Assembly: GCA_930367205.1 (NCBI GenBank)
Contig: OV884011.1
Location: 142,907,937 to 142,971,936, forward strand
Origin: Acanthosoma haemorrhoidale
Taxonomy: Eukaryota; Arthropoda; Insecta; Hemiptera; Acanthosomatidae
DNA: 64,000 nucleotides
Direction of reading: 5' to 3'
Of the stretch, positions 46,990-59,345 are shown piece after piece (the first letter of the stretch is position 1; each line of letters starts with the position of its first letter). The translations under genes were made by a program, and so were the position numbers. Below the pieces are notes generated by a model. It was not told the DNA's origin. It made no database searches and saw only the letters and a list, made by a program, of their open reading frames with translations.

Positions 46990-47022
46990 GTATCACTACA
47001 GTAGTGTATGAACAAATAGACG
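46990..47022 (+). other. candidate 33 bp micro-exon, plus strand
   Basis: Between acceptor TTTATTTAG and donor GTGAGT lies an open 33 bp segment in phase 1 at both ends, encoding ITTVVYEQID with split glycine codons. It would join in frame to the candidate exon at 26060-26113. Short length makes chance occurrence possible. Confidence 0.35.
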
Positions 47023-48984
47023 GTGAGTCTAGTTTGCTGACCAACAGGTCAAGCGCACTTTTTTCAGGCCATTTCTGAGTACGATACTGTTCATTTATTC
47101 CGTTACCACACTGAGGTTTTTGGAGTTAAAATGCCAATGCTTTTAAGTACTGATTAAACATAGTTTTAGTTTTTTTGTTTCTTAGCTGAGAGAATGCCTA
47201 TCCGAAAAAAACAACACCTTTAAAGAAGTGAAGCCCAAAGAGGGCAAGAAGTGTTTATGCGGAACAAGTCAGAGTGGAAGTAGTTGAGTTAAGAGAAACA
47301 CTCTAGCGTGACTGGACCACATAAACAACAGACTCCAGATAAGTGTTATTCCAAGAGAGGGCCAAGAGATTAACTCTACAGGGTCTTAAACTATTAACAA
47401 ACTAAACTTTTGCACGATACCCTCAGCGTCATTAGCCACTGTGACCTTTTTTACTTCTTTTTTTTTTGGGGGGGGGGGGAGTTTTCGTTGAAATACTTTT
47501 AGTTTGATTCCTGTTTATGCCGTTTTTAAATCATAAGTCGATAAAAATATCTCCAAAAAAAGTGCTCATAAACACTGTTTGAGGATACAATACTGAGGAT
47601 CAAATACAATATCTATACAAGTATAGATTCATATATCAAATATTTTTATTTTTTCAAAAATGTCTCCGCTCAGCAAACCCGCTTTATCATGATATGAGAC
47701 CACAAAAAAGATACCACAAAGAGACTTAAACAATATCTTCAACAAATGAATAAAAAAGCTTTTCTTGTAAATATAATACCTTTCCTTATGAAAATAAATA
47801 TTACAAGCCAACGGCTATTACATTTGTTATTAGGGAAGATAAAGCATATAAAAATATGTGCCAATATAATAGAGGCTAATTTTTGTTTATTTTTCCTTAA
47901 AATAAAAGTAATTCATTAAATAAAATTACATTAAAACTGTAAATCATTCTTTTAAATTATTAATTACCTATTATAATAGGTGATAAGAAGAAAACTAATA
48001 AGGAATTCAGTCTGTTCTGATCATTGCACATAAATGTACGTAATGAAATTGCAATATATATGTATCTTCATCTCATTTATAAGTTGACGAATGAGAATAT
48101 CCACGGAGTAAATAAAAACTAAAAAAATCTAGAAACGAATTTTCACTAAAGAGTCTGTGGCTTAAATTTTTTTTGTTATTTGTAATAGACACTTCAGAAC
48201 ACACACGTATTAGTACGTACTATTGTTAGGATTTCTCGCTTGCTCCTAAAATATAACTTTATTGGCATGATTTCAAGTAATGATTAAACTGCTAATTAAC
48301 ATTAGTACCATTAACAAGGTAAATTATACACTTGACAAAATAAATCATGTCAAGTTTGGTCCATGGCGCAATCAAGCATATCGTTAGGTTTGTAATAACG
48401 ACTTTATTTATTTTGTGACGATAGTCCACGGAAGTAGCTCAGATAATACAGACGTCGTGAAATTAATTTAGTACCCTAAATAATATGATCGGAAAATACA
48501 TCTTTTTTTATAAATAGGCAGTAAATATTGACCCATCATTCATTTTCATAAGGTTGGTTATATTTTAGCATTTCTTGCGCTTAAAATAATACTTTTATCA
48601 ATAACATCTTACCTCTGTATAAGCCAGGTTGAAAAAAAAAGTAGATCTTTGATGTAAGTTTTATTGACCTATGGTTCACTTATTGAAAAAAATAAGAATA
48701 ATTATTTTGGTACCAATTTATTATAAATGACCCTTCTTTATTTTTCGTAGGGTTGTTATGATTTTTAGCACCATCGAAGTATCAAATAAAACTACCAAGA
48801 AAAATGCTATGCCTCTAAAAATACAATGGTTCAGTTGAATTGAAATACATGGCCGTAATAACATGGCCGAATGGATATAAGAACCCCATGTATACTATGT
48901 CTGTAATGCGACAAACACAGCTTGTTTTATAATGAGAACGATTGCATAATATAAGAGAAAGATTATTGTTCTTATACCGAATAA
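47023..48984. other. no firm gene
   Basis: AT-rich. An open stretch after an acceptor at 47184-47286 (LRECLSEKNN..., ending in a stop) is exon-like, but its phase does not fit the exon at 46990. A T/G run lies at 47458-47481. Confidence 0.35.
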
Positions 48985-49925
48985 TACATGCGTTTCTATC
49001 AGCAGTTAATGTCAGAAAATAAAAAAAAAACGCTCAAGGTCCTTTGGACCTACACGCACTCCATTGCCGGTCAAACGTAACCCGCGGCGAACTAATAGAA
49101 ATATTTCCCCTGTAAATTCTTCAGCTCCGAGCAGCTCTACGGAAGAAATACCATCATAACCTAGTACATCAAAACAAACAACCACTTATGAGTCTCCAAT
49201 AGTTACGAGGTGCTGAAAAATATTGAAGTAGAGGACATGGACTCTACAAAAACACCCACACAGCCTAAACCACCTGCGATATTTGTACGTAACATTAGTA
49301 ATTTTAAATTACTATGCACCCAATTGAATAAAATTGTAGGTACAGGTAATTACACGTGCCTCAATCCGTCCCAGGACACAAAAGTTGTTCCGTACACTCC
49401 TAAAAAATACCGAACATTTATAAAATACTTGGAAGAAACTAAGGCCGACTCCCATACCTACCAACTAAAGCAGAAACGATCGCTACGGGTGGTGATTAGA
49501 AACCTGCATCCCACTGCACCAGCGGACGAGATAAAATAGGCTTTTAAGTTTAGGATACAAGGTTCGCCAAATTACGAATGTGCTCCGTGAGAAAAGGGAA
49601 GAAAATGATGCAAGTATCAAGACACCACTGGCCTTGTTCTTTGTGGATCTAGAGCGAACACCTAGGGTGGAAAAAATCTACGATCAGTCGCAGGCATTGC
49701 CCACTCCTCCTCCGCAAGTTCTTCTTCCCAGCAGCCAGCAAACTCAATCCCATCCTCAACCACAAATCTCGCATATTCTTCCACCTTCAAGCTTCACAGA
49801 CCTCACTTGTCTATTAACGCCATTCCTTACAAAGTTCAGAACCCTAATTACCCCTCTCATTCCCCTTCTTACAAATCTTGTCACCTACCTCATCCCTATT
49901 AAACATAACCTATAAGTGGATCCTT

Positions 49926-50950
49926 CCGACTCCTTTGGAATGCGAATGGTGTTCGCACCTACACTAACGAACTGACAGCACTATTTCATGACAAGATCAT
50001 CCACGTAGCTCTCATTACTGAAACAAGACTTACGAGTAAGCAACCTTTCACAGTTCGACAATACCAGACTTATCGAACTGATCTCCCAGATGGAAGAGCA
50101 CATGCAGGTACCGCTGTCATTGTCCATAATTCCATTTACCATCACATAGTTCCTTTGGTAGCACACAATTTCCTTCAGTCCACTACAGTGTCAATCAGCT
50201 CATTCACTTTTCCCCGTACTCTAGCATAAGTGTACTGCCCTCCCAATAAATCCATTTCCGATTCCCAATTCATCTCCTTTCTAGACTCCCTCGGGCATCG
50301 TTTCCTAGTGTGTGGGGACTTTAACGCGAAGCATCAACATTGGGGCTCAAGATCCCCAAACACACGAGGACGTGCTTTGCTGTCTTTACTCACACGGAAA
50401 CATTGCTCCACTATCGCTCCTGACACAGCCACCTATTTGCCATCAGATCCCAACTGAAATCAAGATCTGCTAGTCTTTTTCTTCTACAATAGTTTAGGAA
50501 CACTAAACTATTCACTCACGCGCCTCGATTACTTCTTCTCCGATCATAGCCCTGTGATCCTTACCATTTCCCTAAGACCTACCCACAAACTGCCTCTTCC
50601 TTCGTTGATTAAAAGACCTAGATGATGCAGTGCATTCCTTCACTACTTGGATCCAGAGGTCGGCCTGGGCGGCATCGTCACCCCACCGTCATCTAAAAAA
50701 TCACAATGAAAAACGTTTACCTCAGTACCTCAAAGACCTAATCCAATCCAAACGCCCCTCGAGAACAGTGTGGCAAAGATCCCGACATCCTGCTGGTCGG
50801 CGCTCATACAATCAGTACTGCAGGTTGGTGAAGCGGCAATTGGCATCCTTCCGTTCCAATTCTTTTAATTCCTATCTCTCCTCTCTCTCTACCAGAGGCA
50901 ACTCCTTGTGGAATCCAACTAAGAAAATCCTGTTTCACATTCACCTGTCG
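49926..50950 (+). pseudogene. LINE copy A ORF2: AP endonuclease and linker
   Basis: AP-endonuclease motifs in order: LLWNANGV (about 49935), ALITETRL (about 50010), GDFNAKHQHWGSRSP (50315-50359) and SDHSPVILT (50542-50568). This enzyme nicks target DNA for LINE insertion. In-frame stops: TAA at 50227-50229 and TGA at 50455-50457, both intact codons in copy B. The linker RHPAGRRSYNQYCRLVKRQL (about 50780-50840) follows in the frame of 50630-50953. Confidence 0.85.
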
Positions 50951-51772
50951 TGATGATGGGCCCTGGGCTGCTTCGGGTGGCGAGAGGGTGAGGGTGAGGT
51001 GAGAGGGGGGGTCCCTTCCTCATCAAAACTATACTTATAGCACAACTGTTGAATATTTCCTCACTTCACCTATACCTCTCTCACTTCCACCAAAAGCTGT
51101 TAACCCCTCTGAGCTTAAATACCTTCTGAAAAACTTTCCGAAAATCCCCTGGATATGATCTCCTTACTCCTCAAATTCACAAACAACTTCCTCCCAAAGC
51201 CATAATCTTTTTAACCTACGTCTATAACTGCATTATCCGAACGACATTTTCCTCTCTGGAAACACTCCATTATAGTCCTATTCGCAAAATTTCCTGGTTT
51301 TGCACCATTTGCGGGTGGTGCAACCATGACGCCTCATCTTACCGTCCAATTAGCCTACTCCCTCTGCCGCAACTCCTGCCCACAAGTCTTTTTAAATTTG
51401 ATTCCTCTCCCTGTGTCTGAGAGAGTACGGTATTCAGGCTTCCACCTCGACAAAAGACTGACATGGAACCCACACATGAGGCTTAAAAGACATGAACTAA
51501 ACAGTCGCTTTGGACAACTGTACAGACTACTTCGAAGGACATCCTATTTCTCAATAGAAAATAAACTACTTATTTTAAAAGTTGTACTTAAGCTAATCTG
51601 AACATACGGAATGGAGTTATGGGGTACAGCAAAAAAGTCGAACATCAAGCGCATCCAGTCCTTTCAATCAAAAGTCCTGAGAACAATAATAAATGCCTCT
51701 TATTACGTCAGCAACAAAACCCTTCACAATGATTTGAATATACCCTATATTCTTGAACTCATCCCGTCCAAG

Positions 51773-52030
51773 TAATAATATATATAGAACTTTATTGTGC
51801 AATAATTACAATCTGCCTTTTATAAGGCAATAATAATACAGATAAATGATCTCATTCATACCATATTTACAGTCATCATTCACTCGCTCATTCATACAAT
51901 AGGACATGATTGGAGAAACTGGCCATTGCCAGGACTCCCACTGTCACGCGATTCTAGCAGGTCACGAGGCCACTGCCGTTTCAGTCTCCGAGGAGGATTA
52001 TAGTAGGATTATAGGTAATTAATAATAATA
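51773..52030 (-). repeat. nested antisense LINE tail inside copy A
   Basis: A 258 bp minus-strand 3' end of the same family (reading ...GGCAGTGGCCTCGTGACC... to CAGATTGTAATTATTGCACA) interrupts the end of ORF2 of copy A. The empty site is seen in the copies at 18.4 and 3.78 kb (CCAAGTTCATRAAATTCC). Both edges carry TAATAATA-type repeats. Confidence 0.82.
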
Positions 52031-52440
52031 AAATTCCATAGTAACCTATCCAACCACCCTAATTCCCTAGCACAGTCATTGCAATGCACCACTCACCCCT
52101 ATAATTCTCCTCGGAGATTAAAACGGCAGTGGCCTCGTGACCTGCTATAATTAAGTGATAGTAGGAGTCCTGGCAATGGCCAGTTTTTCTAATCATGTCC
52201 TAAGCGTCTGTGGCTCTCGCGCTCTTGGTCAGCCTCCGCTGGTTCTTATCCAGTGTCGCGGCTGACTTAGGAAGGAGCGTGGGGGACTTCCCAAGACCAA
52301 CCATGTGGACTTGGGGGGCCTCTGGGCTGTTTGTAAATATTGTATAAATGAGTGAGTGAATGATGAATTGTAAATATGTTATGAATGAGAATATGTTATA
52401 TAAGGCAGATTGTTATTTTATCTTAATAAAAATTGTTATA

Positions 52441-54559
52441 GACAGTATACAAGCTGATCAACATTTTTTTTATAGGTCGATATTTTGCTGTAAAATGGTT
52501 GTTTTATTAATAAGCTTAATTACATAGTGGAATATTGATTTTAATTGTCTACACTAAAATTGCGTATTAATGTCTGCACAGTAATGTACATTAACCGTTT
52601 CGTGTTAGTATATCTCACTGACTCAGATAGCTATGATACATGTTAACGATAGGTATGTATTACTTGATAAAACATAAACAAGTGCCGCATTGTAAAGCCG
52701 TACATAGTAGAGGTGGTAGGAAGGGGGGGGGGTATACTTCACTCACATTTTTAACTAACAGCTAGTTCGCGTGTTTGTTAAAATGTACCTGGACCAAGTT
52801 CATTAATCAATGTTAAGACTGACCTCAGCTTCTAATGAATGTCTTTACTTCGTGATGTTAATGTATCAGTATTATGCAAATTCACGAGTAGCCATGAATT
52901 TTTATAACAGATCTTTTGTTATTTAAACCGATTGGTGAACTTTTAACATCTAGGCAGGAGAAGGTTGGACTTAAGGTGTCTCTTTCAATAGGTCTTTTAA
53001 ACTGGAACTGTAATGTTATGCATAATGTGCATTGACAATGTTTCGTATAATGTCAAAATCAATAGCAACGATAAATAAAATGTTTATTACAACGCTGACA
53101 AGACAAAGAAGGTGGATCAAGATTTGGATAAGAGTTTATTTTAACGTTATGTTAATAGGTTAATAGGATAAACGTTTAGGTTATTTACTTAAATGAATTC
53201 ATTTACAGAATTGCACTTTAAGGCTGGGATTTAGCATTAAGATAAAAAAATCAACTGATCAAGTTAACTGAGGAGTTAATTTTTCAAAGTAAAATGAGTC
53301 GGTGAAACAATGTACATTACAAATTATTCTCTACCCTCAGTGTCTGATGCTTTAGCTTAATCTCTTGCATATGGTAATCTAGGTAGAAATGGTGTTTTAG
53401 GAACCATGGAGGTGAGTATCAAAGGAGGACTAGAAGCTTCAGATATCTGGAAACCACACCAATCACTAATATCACAATAATCATTTCATTTTATCAGTGA
53501 AAAAACATTCTTTTTTTCAGGCAGTCAGAAAAGCTATAAAAAGTGCCCCCTCCCCCCCCCTCCCCGAGTTGAAGAGAGGATGGGCCATCATGCCATCAGT
53601 CATCTCCCGGTTACCTCATAGTAGAATAAATATGTATTTATATGACTGACGACTTAACAGTGGTATTCTGTAAATTCTATAAACTATATATTATATTCTC
53701 GTGCTAGAGTGCGATGTGAGCAAAAAAAACCCGGAGATCATGAAATGGAAGATCGGGTTGTTGCTCGGACCCACAGGTTTGGTAGACTGGTTCATGAAAA
53801 CATTAGGTTCCTATCCATGCTATAGGGTTTTTATTCGTAAGGTATCGCTGCGCGACCATGGCAGGTCAGTTAACTTGAACGGCTACGTAACCATAAACTA
53901 GGGCTAGTACGCGTTCGTATGACAGCGATGGATGTCTACCGTAGAGAACGGGCTGAGCTTACCAAGTATACAAAAAACATATTTTGCCTAAAAAAATACG
54001 ATGAAAATTATTAGAAAAAGGGCCGTAAGATGGCCTTACGGGACCGTCCGTTTAGATCTTATGTACTTACGGAAGTAATTACGGATTATCTCAAGTTTAA
54101 AAACCTGATGCGTGCACCATAAAACAGTCCAACGATGTTTACATGAATTTTTAGTAATTTAGTAGTAATTACCTATTTCAGTTCACTGGGCAAAACGTGC
54201 CTAGGTAAAGTAAAAAGTAAAGACTGTTAGTAAAGAAAAGATTTAGACTCTATAATAATACAACAGATAATCGATTCTGACGTAATAACTGGTCTAACGA
54301 CTGTTGAGTACTGAGCGCTGATTCCTTCGCTGTTGGGGCATATATTTTCAGAGGTCAGGAAGCTAAATCCTTGCTTACCTCTGAGTCACAGCATTTGCCG
54401 AACCTATTACTGTCGTTAATAACTTATCTTTAAAAAGATTACTACCGGATAGTGGAATTGTATAATTATAAACCAGATTTATAAAGTTTTTTTTGTTTAT
54501 AATTGGAAGAAAAACTAGACCGATGAATCGTTTCTTGATCTTTTATCTTTTTGGGACAG
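52441..54559. other. spacer with one weak exon candidate
   Basis: AT-rich. The segment 53383-53411 (29 bp, between CTAG and GTGAGT) encodes RNGVLGTME and would bridge phase 1 to phase 0 between the exon candidates at 46990 and 54560, but its acceptor is weak. The frame at 53701-53901 has no recognisable motif. Confidence 0.3.
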
Positions 54560-54643
54560 TCTAACGTGGACCCCGAAAGTGGTGTCATTCTTTACTTTGC
54601 TTCAGACATAAACCCGAAACAGATTATAGGTTTATATAACAAT
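54560..54643 (+). other. candidate 84 bp exon, plus strand
   Basis: Between acceptor TATCTTTTTGGGACAG and donor GTACGT is an 84 bp segment, phase 0 at both ends, with one open frame (SNVDPESGVILYFASDINPK and on to YNN). The other two frames have stops. Composition looks protein-coding. Product not recognised. Confidence 0.42.
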
Positions 54644-55529
54644 GTACGTATCACCAATATTTTTTTTAATTTACTGCTTGTGATATCGACAGCCCATGTC
54701 TGTCAACGTCAGGTTATGAAAATTTCACTATAAAACTAATATTAATCAGTAAAAATTTTAAATATTTAAAAATATATAAATAAATACCTGTTAGACAATT
54801 ATACTGTAGATAATAAATGGTTATATAAAGGAAAATAAGAAACTATATAGGGAGAAGAAAAAATATTATATCTATGTATGAGCAAAAATTCACCAAAATC
54901 GCTATATCACATAAAATCAAATAATGACGCCATAATCGAGTCAGTATTGTAAAACAACGTATGAAGGACTGGTTAAAATGGATACAATTTTAAGTAAGGG
55001 TAAATCGAGCATCAGCCTAACAAAGTTATTTGTTACAATATCAATATTTGTACTATTCTCAAGGATCAGTCTTAAGTAGTATTTTCTCATTTTATGTGAA
55101 ATATTTATTTCATATTGGTCCCTTTTACCAAGATTTTCAATGGCCCAATGCTGAAAATACGTTATAATACTAAGTTAACGCTGGGCTGTGAATATGAGCC
55201 TTTCTTCCAATAAGAAAAAAGACACAGGCACGTTACAACGGATTCAAACATGTGGGAAATGCATTAACCGTGTACACGAGGAGGGGCTAACATGCGTTTT
55301 AGTCGAACATACGCCATACACGGTTATCCTTTCGTAAGGTATGGGGGATTCATGAAAGCAAGATTGTCCTTAGAGGACGGTAAATAGTCCCGGGGAAAGG
55401 ACCGGACATGTACAAGGTCTAATGGATGTTTTTCAAAGTACTTGTTTGAATTCGGACGTTAATTTTGATTGATTATTGAAATATTGTAAATTAGTATCTT
55501 TGACTAGTAAGTAGTAAGTGAATACTGTT
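54644..55529. other. no gene seen
   Basis: AT-rich, with a GC-richer stretch at 55200-55430 that I cannot assign. Confidence 0.35.
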
Positions 55530-55810
55530 TGACTAGTAAGTGTTTCATTTAATTTTTTTTAAATTAGATTAGTAAGTTTTATTGTTTTTGTTAACATTTA
55601 TTTCAGTTTATACTTTTAATTCTCAAGGAATGTGTTTATTTTATTTTTATAAAACAGTTTTTAGTATTTTTTTCTTACATTTCTTGCATTTTATTTCTCT
55701 GCACATTGTATACATTTGTGGGGATTGTAAAAAAGCCCGCTTTATGCTAAATAAAGGTTTGTTCTTAGGGGGCTTAGTCCCAGGAGAAATAAAGATATTA
55801 TTATCATATT
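55530..55810 (+). repeat. LINE-type 3' UTR fragment
   Basis: T-rich sequence ending CTTAGTCCCAGGAGAAATAAAG and ATATTATTATCATATT; the same layout is at 22780-23000. Taken as an old jockey-type 3' end. Confidence 0.45.
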
Positions 55811-55919
55811 AGTGAATTTCACACTCCCTCAGAATATAAGTACAAGGGCTTAGATTATCTTGTGCTGAATTCCGAACTAGGCAGGCAGTGACCAAAAGTG
55901 TTGCTTTTTGTTGAAGCTT

Positions 55920-56440
55920 ATCAAGTATTTTCTTACATCCGGATAGATTCCAGTGAGTCTTCCGGTATTACGCCATTGCGGGAAATGAGGATAGGGAAAA
56001 TACCGCGACTCTCCAATCTATAGATTTGCCTTAACTCTTCTGCTAAATCCTTGTATTTAAGCTTCTTTTCATCCTACCACCTTTAGCGAATTGTTATCCA
56101 CAGGTACTTCTATCTCAATAATCTTTCTTTTCTTATCTCTCAACGTGTTTGGCGTATTATTTCAAACCGTTTGGTCAGTACTGATAGGAAGATCCCAGTA
56201 AATAGTGTTATGATTTCCTAAAGCGATTGGTCCTGGATGGTATTTATAGCAGGGAGATTGGTTGCTTAACAAGATCTTCTTCGTTGCTATATGATGATGA
56301 ACAATTTCTGCAATGTTATGTAAGACACATGATGTATTGATTCAATCTTACTCCTACATAAGCTGATATCTTCCCCACAGATGTGCTTTCTGTAGAATTT
56401 TGTAGCGATGACTTGGTCTTTATAATAATTATAATTGTTA
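55920..56440 (-). pseudogene. LINE relic with restriction-like-endonuclease type C-terminus
   Basis: On the minus strand the order is KDQVIATKFYRKHI (about 56420), a CCHC-like remnant (CRSKIESIHHVS), then LPISTDQTV, DKKRKIIEIEVPVDNNS (about 56100-56150) and KYKDLAEELRQIY...GIFPILISRNGVIP (55960-56070), ending at a stop at 55933-55935. This order is what I know from the C-terminal part of R2/R4-like non-LTR elements, which use a PD-(D/E)XK endonuclease. It is a different class from the AP-endonuclease LINEs elsewhere in the window. Several frames; dead. Confidence 0.6.
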
Positions 56441-56559
56441 TTAATTATTTTAACCTAAACAGTACTGAAATGTACCTCATAATATAGGCCTTAATGTTTC
56501 ACTCTATAAATTTTAGTACACCTTTTCTAAATATATTAATCTGTACAAATTTTTGGCTG

Positions 56560-59345
56560 TACCGCTTCTTGCTGCTAGTTTATCCTCTTCTGCTACTGCG
56601 CCTGCGCTAAACTAAAACAACATCGTATTTGTCTCGCTGTGGAAATAAACTGTTTTTGCTACTGTTCATAGGAAGTGTTTCGGTCGTAGAACTGTTCCAT
56701 CAGACTATTTGCGTAAGCTGTTCACGTGGGAGCTATCTACAGGTGAGTGGATTGTGAAGCTGCAGACTGTAATTGTTCAGCGTGTTTTAGATATCTCATA
56801 GAGAGGGTGGCCATATTGAGTGGCTGTGTACGTGGCTCTGGCGTGCTACTGATAAGGGGAGGGCAGCCGGTCAGACCCTCATACCTTTCACAGTGGCTCA
56901 CTGGTTACGTCGCAATCCCTGGAGTAGAATTTTTGCGTTTAACACTCTCCTCCAACACATATTTGTTATTAATAAAAAATATTTAAAAATTCTGAAAAAC
57001 ATTGTTGATGAAACATGCGGTTAATTTAATTAATGTCGGAAATATCTGTGACCAACGCCCACTGAGTCACATATTAAGCGAAAGTAGGTCTCATTTCCTA
57101 TCTTACAAATCTTGCCTTCTACCTTATTCCTGTTAAACAAAATCCATAAGTGGATCCTTCTCCATTCTCCTTTGGAATGCGAATGGTGTTCGCAACCACA
57201 CTAACGAACTGACAGCACTACTCTGCCACCACAAACATCGATTTAGCTCTTATTACTGAAAAAAGGCTTAAGAGTAAACGAGCATTTACAGGTTGACAGT
57301 ACCAGACTTATCGAACAGAACATCCAGAAGGAAGAGTACATGCAGCCACCACTATCATTGTCCATAATTCCATTTTCCATCACATAGTTCTTTTGGTAGC
57401 ACATGATTTCCTTCAATCCACTACAGTATCAATCAGCACCTTTACTTTTCCACTCACCCTAGCATTGTTGTATTGTCCTCCTAATGAAACCATTTCAGAT
57501 TCCCAAATCATCTTCTTTCTTGACTCCATCATACATCGTTTCCTTGTGGGTGGGGACTTTAACGCGAAGCATCAACATTGAGGCTCAAGATCCACAAATA
57601 CACGAGGAAGTGCTTTGCCCTCTGCACTCACACGTAAACATTACTCCACTATCACTCCGGACACAGCTACCTATTGGCCATTTGATCCCAACCGAAATCC
57701 TGATCTTCTTGACTTCTTTTTCTACAATAGTTTAGCAACACTAAATTATTCACTTTCACGCCTCGATGCCCTCACCTCTGATCATAACCCTTTGATTCTA
57801 ACCATTTTCCTATGACCAATCCACAAACTTCCTCCTCCTTCATTTATTAGAGGCCCAGTTGATTGGGACCACTTCCACCAGATTCGCACAGACTCCGTAG
57901 ACCTGAAAGTATCTCTGAAAACATCCCAAGACCTTGACGATGCAGTGTATTCTTTCACTACTCTGCTCCAGAGGTCGGCCCCACCATCATCCAAAAATTC
58001 ACACTCAAATTTCTTTAGCTCTGCATCTCAAAGGCCTAATCCAATCTAAACGCCACTCGATAACAGAAAAGCAAATATCCCGACATCCTGCTGATCGTCG
58101 CTCGTACAATCATTACTGCAGATTGGTAAAGCGGCATTTAGCATCCAATTATATTTATTCCTAGCTCTTCTCTTATCTGTCAACGAGGGATAACTCTCTG
58201 TGGAATGTAACTAAAACAATACTAAAAATAAATAAAAAATATCATCCTGTTTCACACCTAGTCTGACGTAATGATGGGTCCTGGGCGGCTTCGAGTGCGA
58301 AAGGTCGGGTTAATTTGCTCTGCATCTTTTCCGTACTTTTACATCTCACCTTTCTTTTCAAAACCATACTCATGGCACAACTGTTGAAGATTTCCTCACT
58401 TCACCTATCCCTCTCTCACTTCCACCAAAAGCCGTTAACCCCTCTGAGGTAAAATATCTTCTGAAAAACTTACCTTATCGAAAATCTCGCGGATATGATC
58501 TCTTTACTCTAAAATAAAATTTAAATTCTCCTATGACTTCCTCCTAAAGCCATATCTTTCTAACCTACATTTAAATTGTACTATCCGAGCTACGCACTTT
58601 CCTTTCCTCTAGAAACTTTCCATCATTGTCCTATTCGCTAAACCCGGTAAACCACGTAATGACGCATCATTTTACCGCTCAATTAGCCTATTCCCTATCC
58701 TATCAAAAATATTTGAAAAACTTGTGTTAAAACGTCTACTTTCAATTGTTGAATCCAAAAACCTTTTACCTACTCACCAGTTTGGTCTACGACATTTCAC
58801 TGCTCAACAAGACCTTCGCGTTGTTGGTCGCATACCCTCAGCCCTTGAAACCAAACAGTGTTGCACTGCTGCATTTCTGGACATAGCTTAGGGTTTGGAC
58901 AGAGTCTGGCACGCAGATTTGCTTTACAAGCTCAAACGATATTTACCACAGAACCTTTTGCTAATCCTACAGTCCTACCATTGAAACAGCTTCTTCGAAG
59001 TCCGCTGTGGTTTAGAATATTCTAACTACTATCCCATAAAAGCAGGAGTTCCACAGGGCAGTGTCCTGGGTCCCCTCCTCTATAACCAATACACGGCCGA
59101 AGTCTCTTCTACCCCCAATACGTTCTTTGCCACATTTGCAGATGGCACTGTAGTCTTGTCATCCCACTCAGACCCCAATGGGTGATTAAAGGTAATGAAG
59201 CAAAATGTTCCCACATTATCTTTACCCTCTGCCGCAAGTCCTGTCCACTAGTTTGTTCTAATTCCTTTCCTCTATCTGAGTCCGTGACAGTACGGTATTA
59301 AGGCTTTTATCTTGACAAAAGACATGGAACCCACACACAAGGCTA
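56560..59345 (+). mobile_element. LINE copy B, ORF1 deleted
   Basis: The 5' UTR (56560-57060) aligns with that of copy C (GTTCATAGGAAGTGT..., GAGCTATCTACAGGTGAGTG). The sequence then jumps, near 57060-57090, to the ORF1/ORF2 junction, so ORF1 is missing. The endonuclease (57170-57810) keeps YCPPNE and GDFNAKHQH; the latter is followed by a stop at 57579-57581. RT (58380-59190) includes YRSISLFPILSKIFEKLV, GVPQGSVLGPLLYN (59049-59090) and FADG in place of FADD. The copy ends at about 59345. Confidence 0.87.

Larger units (their letters stand above)
48985..52440 (+). mobile_element. LINE copy A
   Basis: Starts at the ORF1 beginning (TACATGCGTTTCTATCAGCA, shared with copy C). ORF1: 49210-49539 and 49580-49915, with FHTYQLK-type and FFVDLE (PRE_C2HC-type) segments, but the zinc knuckles are deleted. 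The endonuclease follows from about 49925, then linker, RT remnants and 3' UTR. The RT catalytic core is deleted: the reading passes from YRPISLL (51345) straight to the post-active-site region (51380). The end of ORF2 is split by an antisense tail of the same family (51773-52030). The 3' UTR resumes at 52031 and ends about 52440. Confidence 0.88.

Noticed and set aside
47184..47286. Exon-like open stretch ending in a stop
   Set aside because: Acceptor is acceptable but the open frame does not match the phase of the preceding candidate exon; the phase that matches hits an early stop.
53701..53901. 66-codon plus-strand ORF
   Set aside because: No recognisable motif and no splice or repeat context; composition not convincing.
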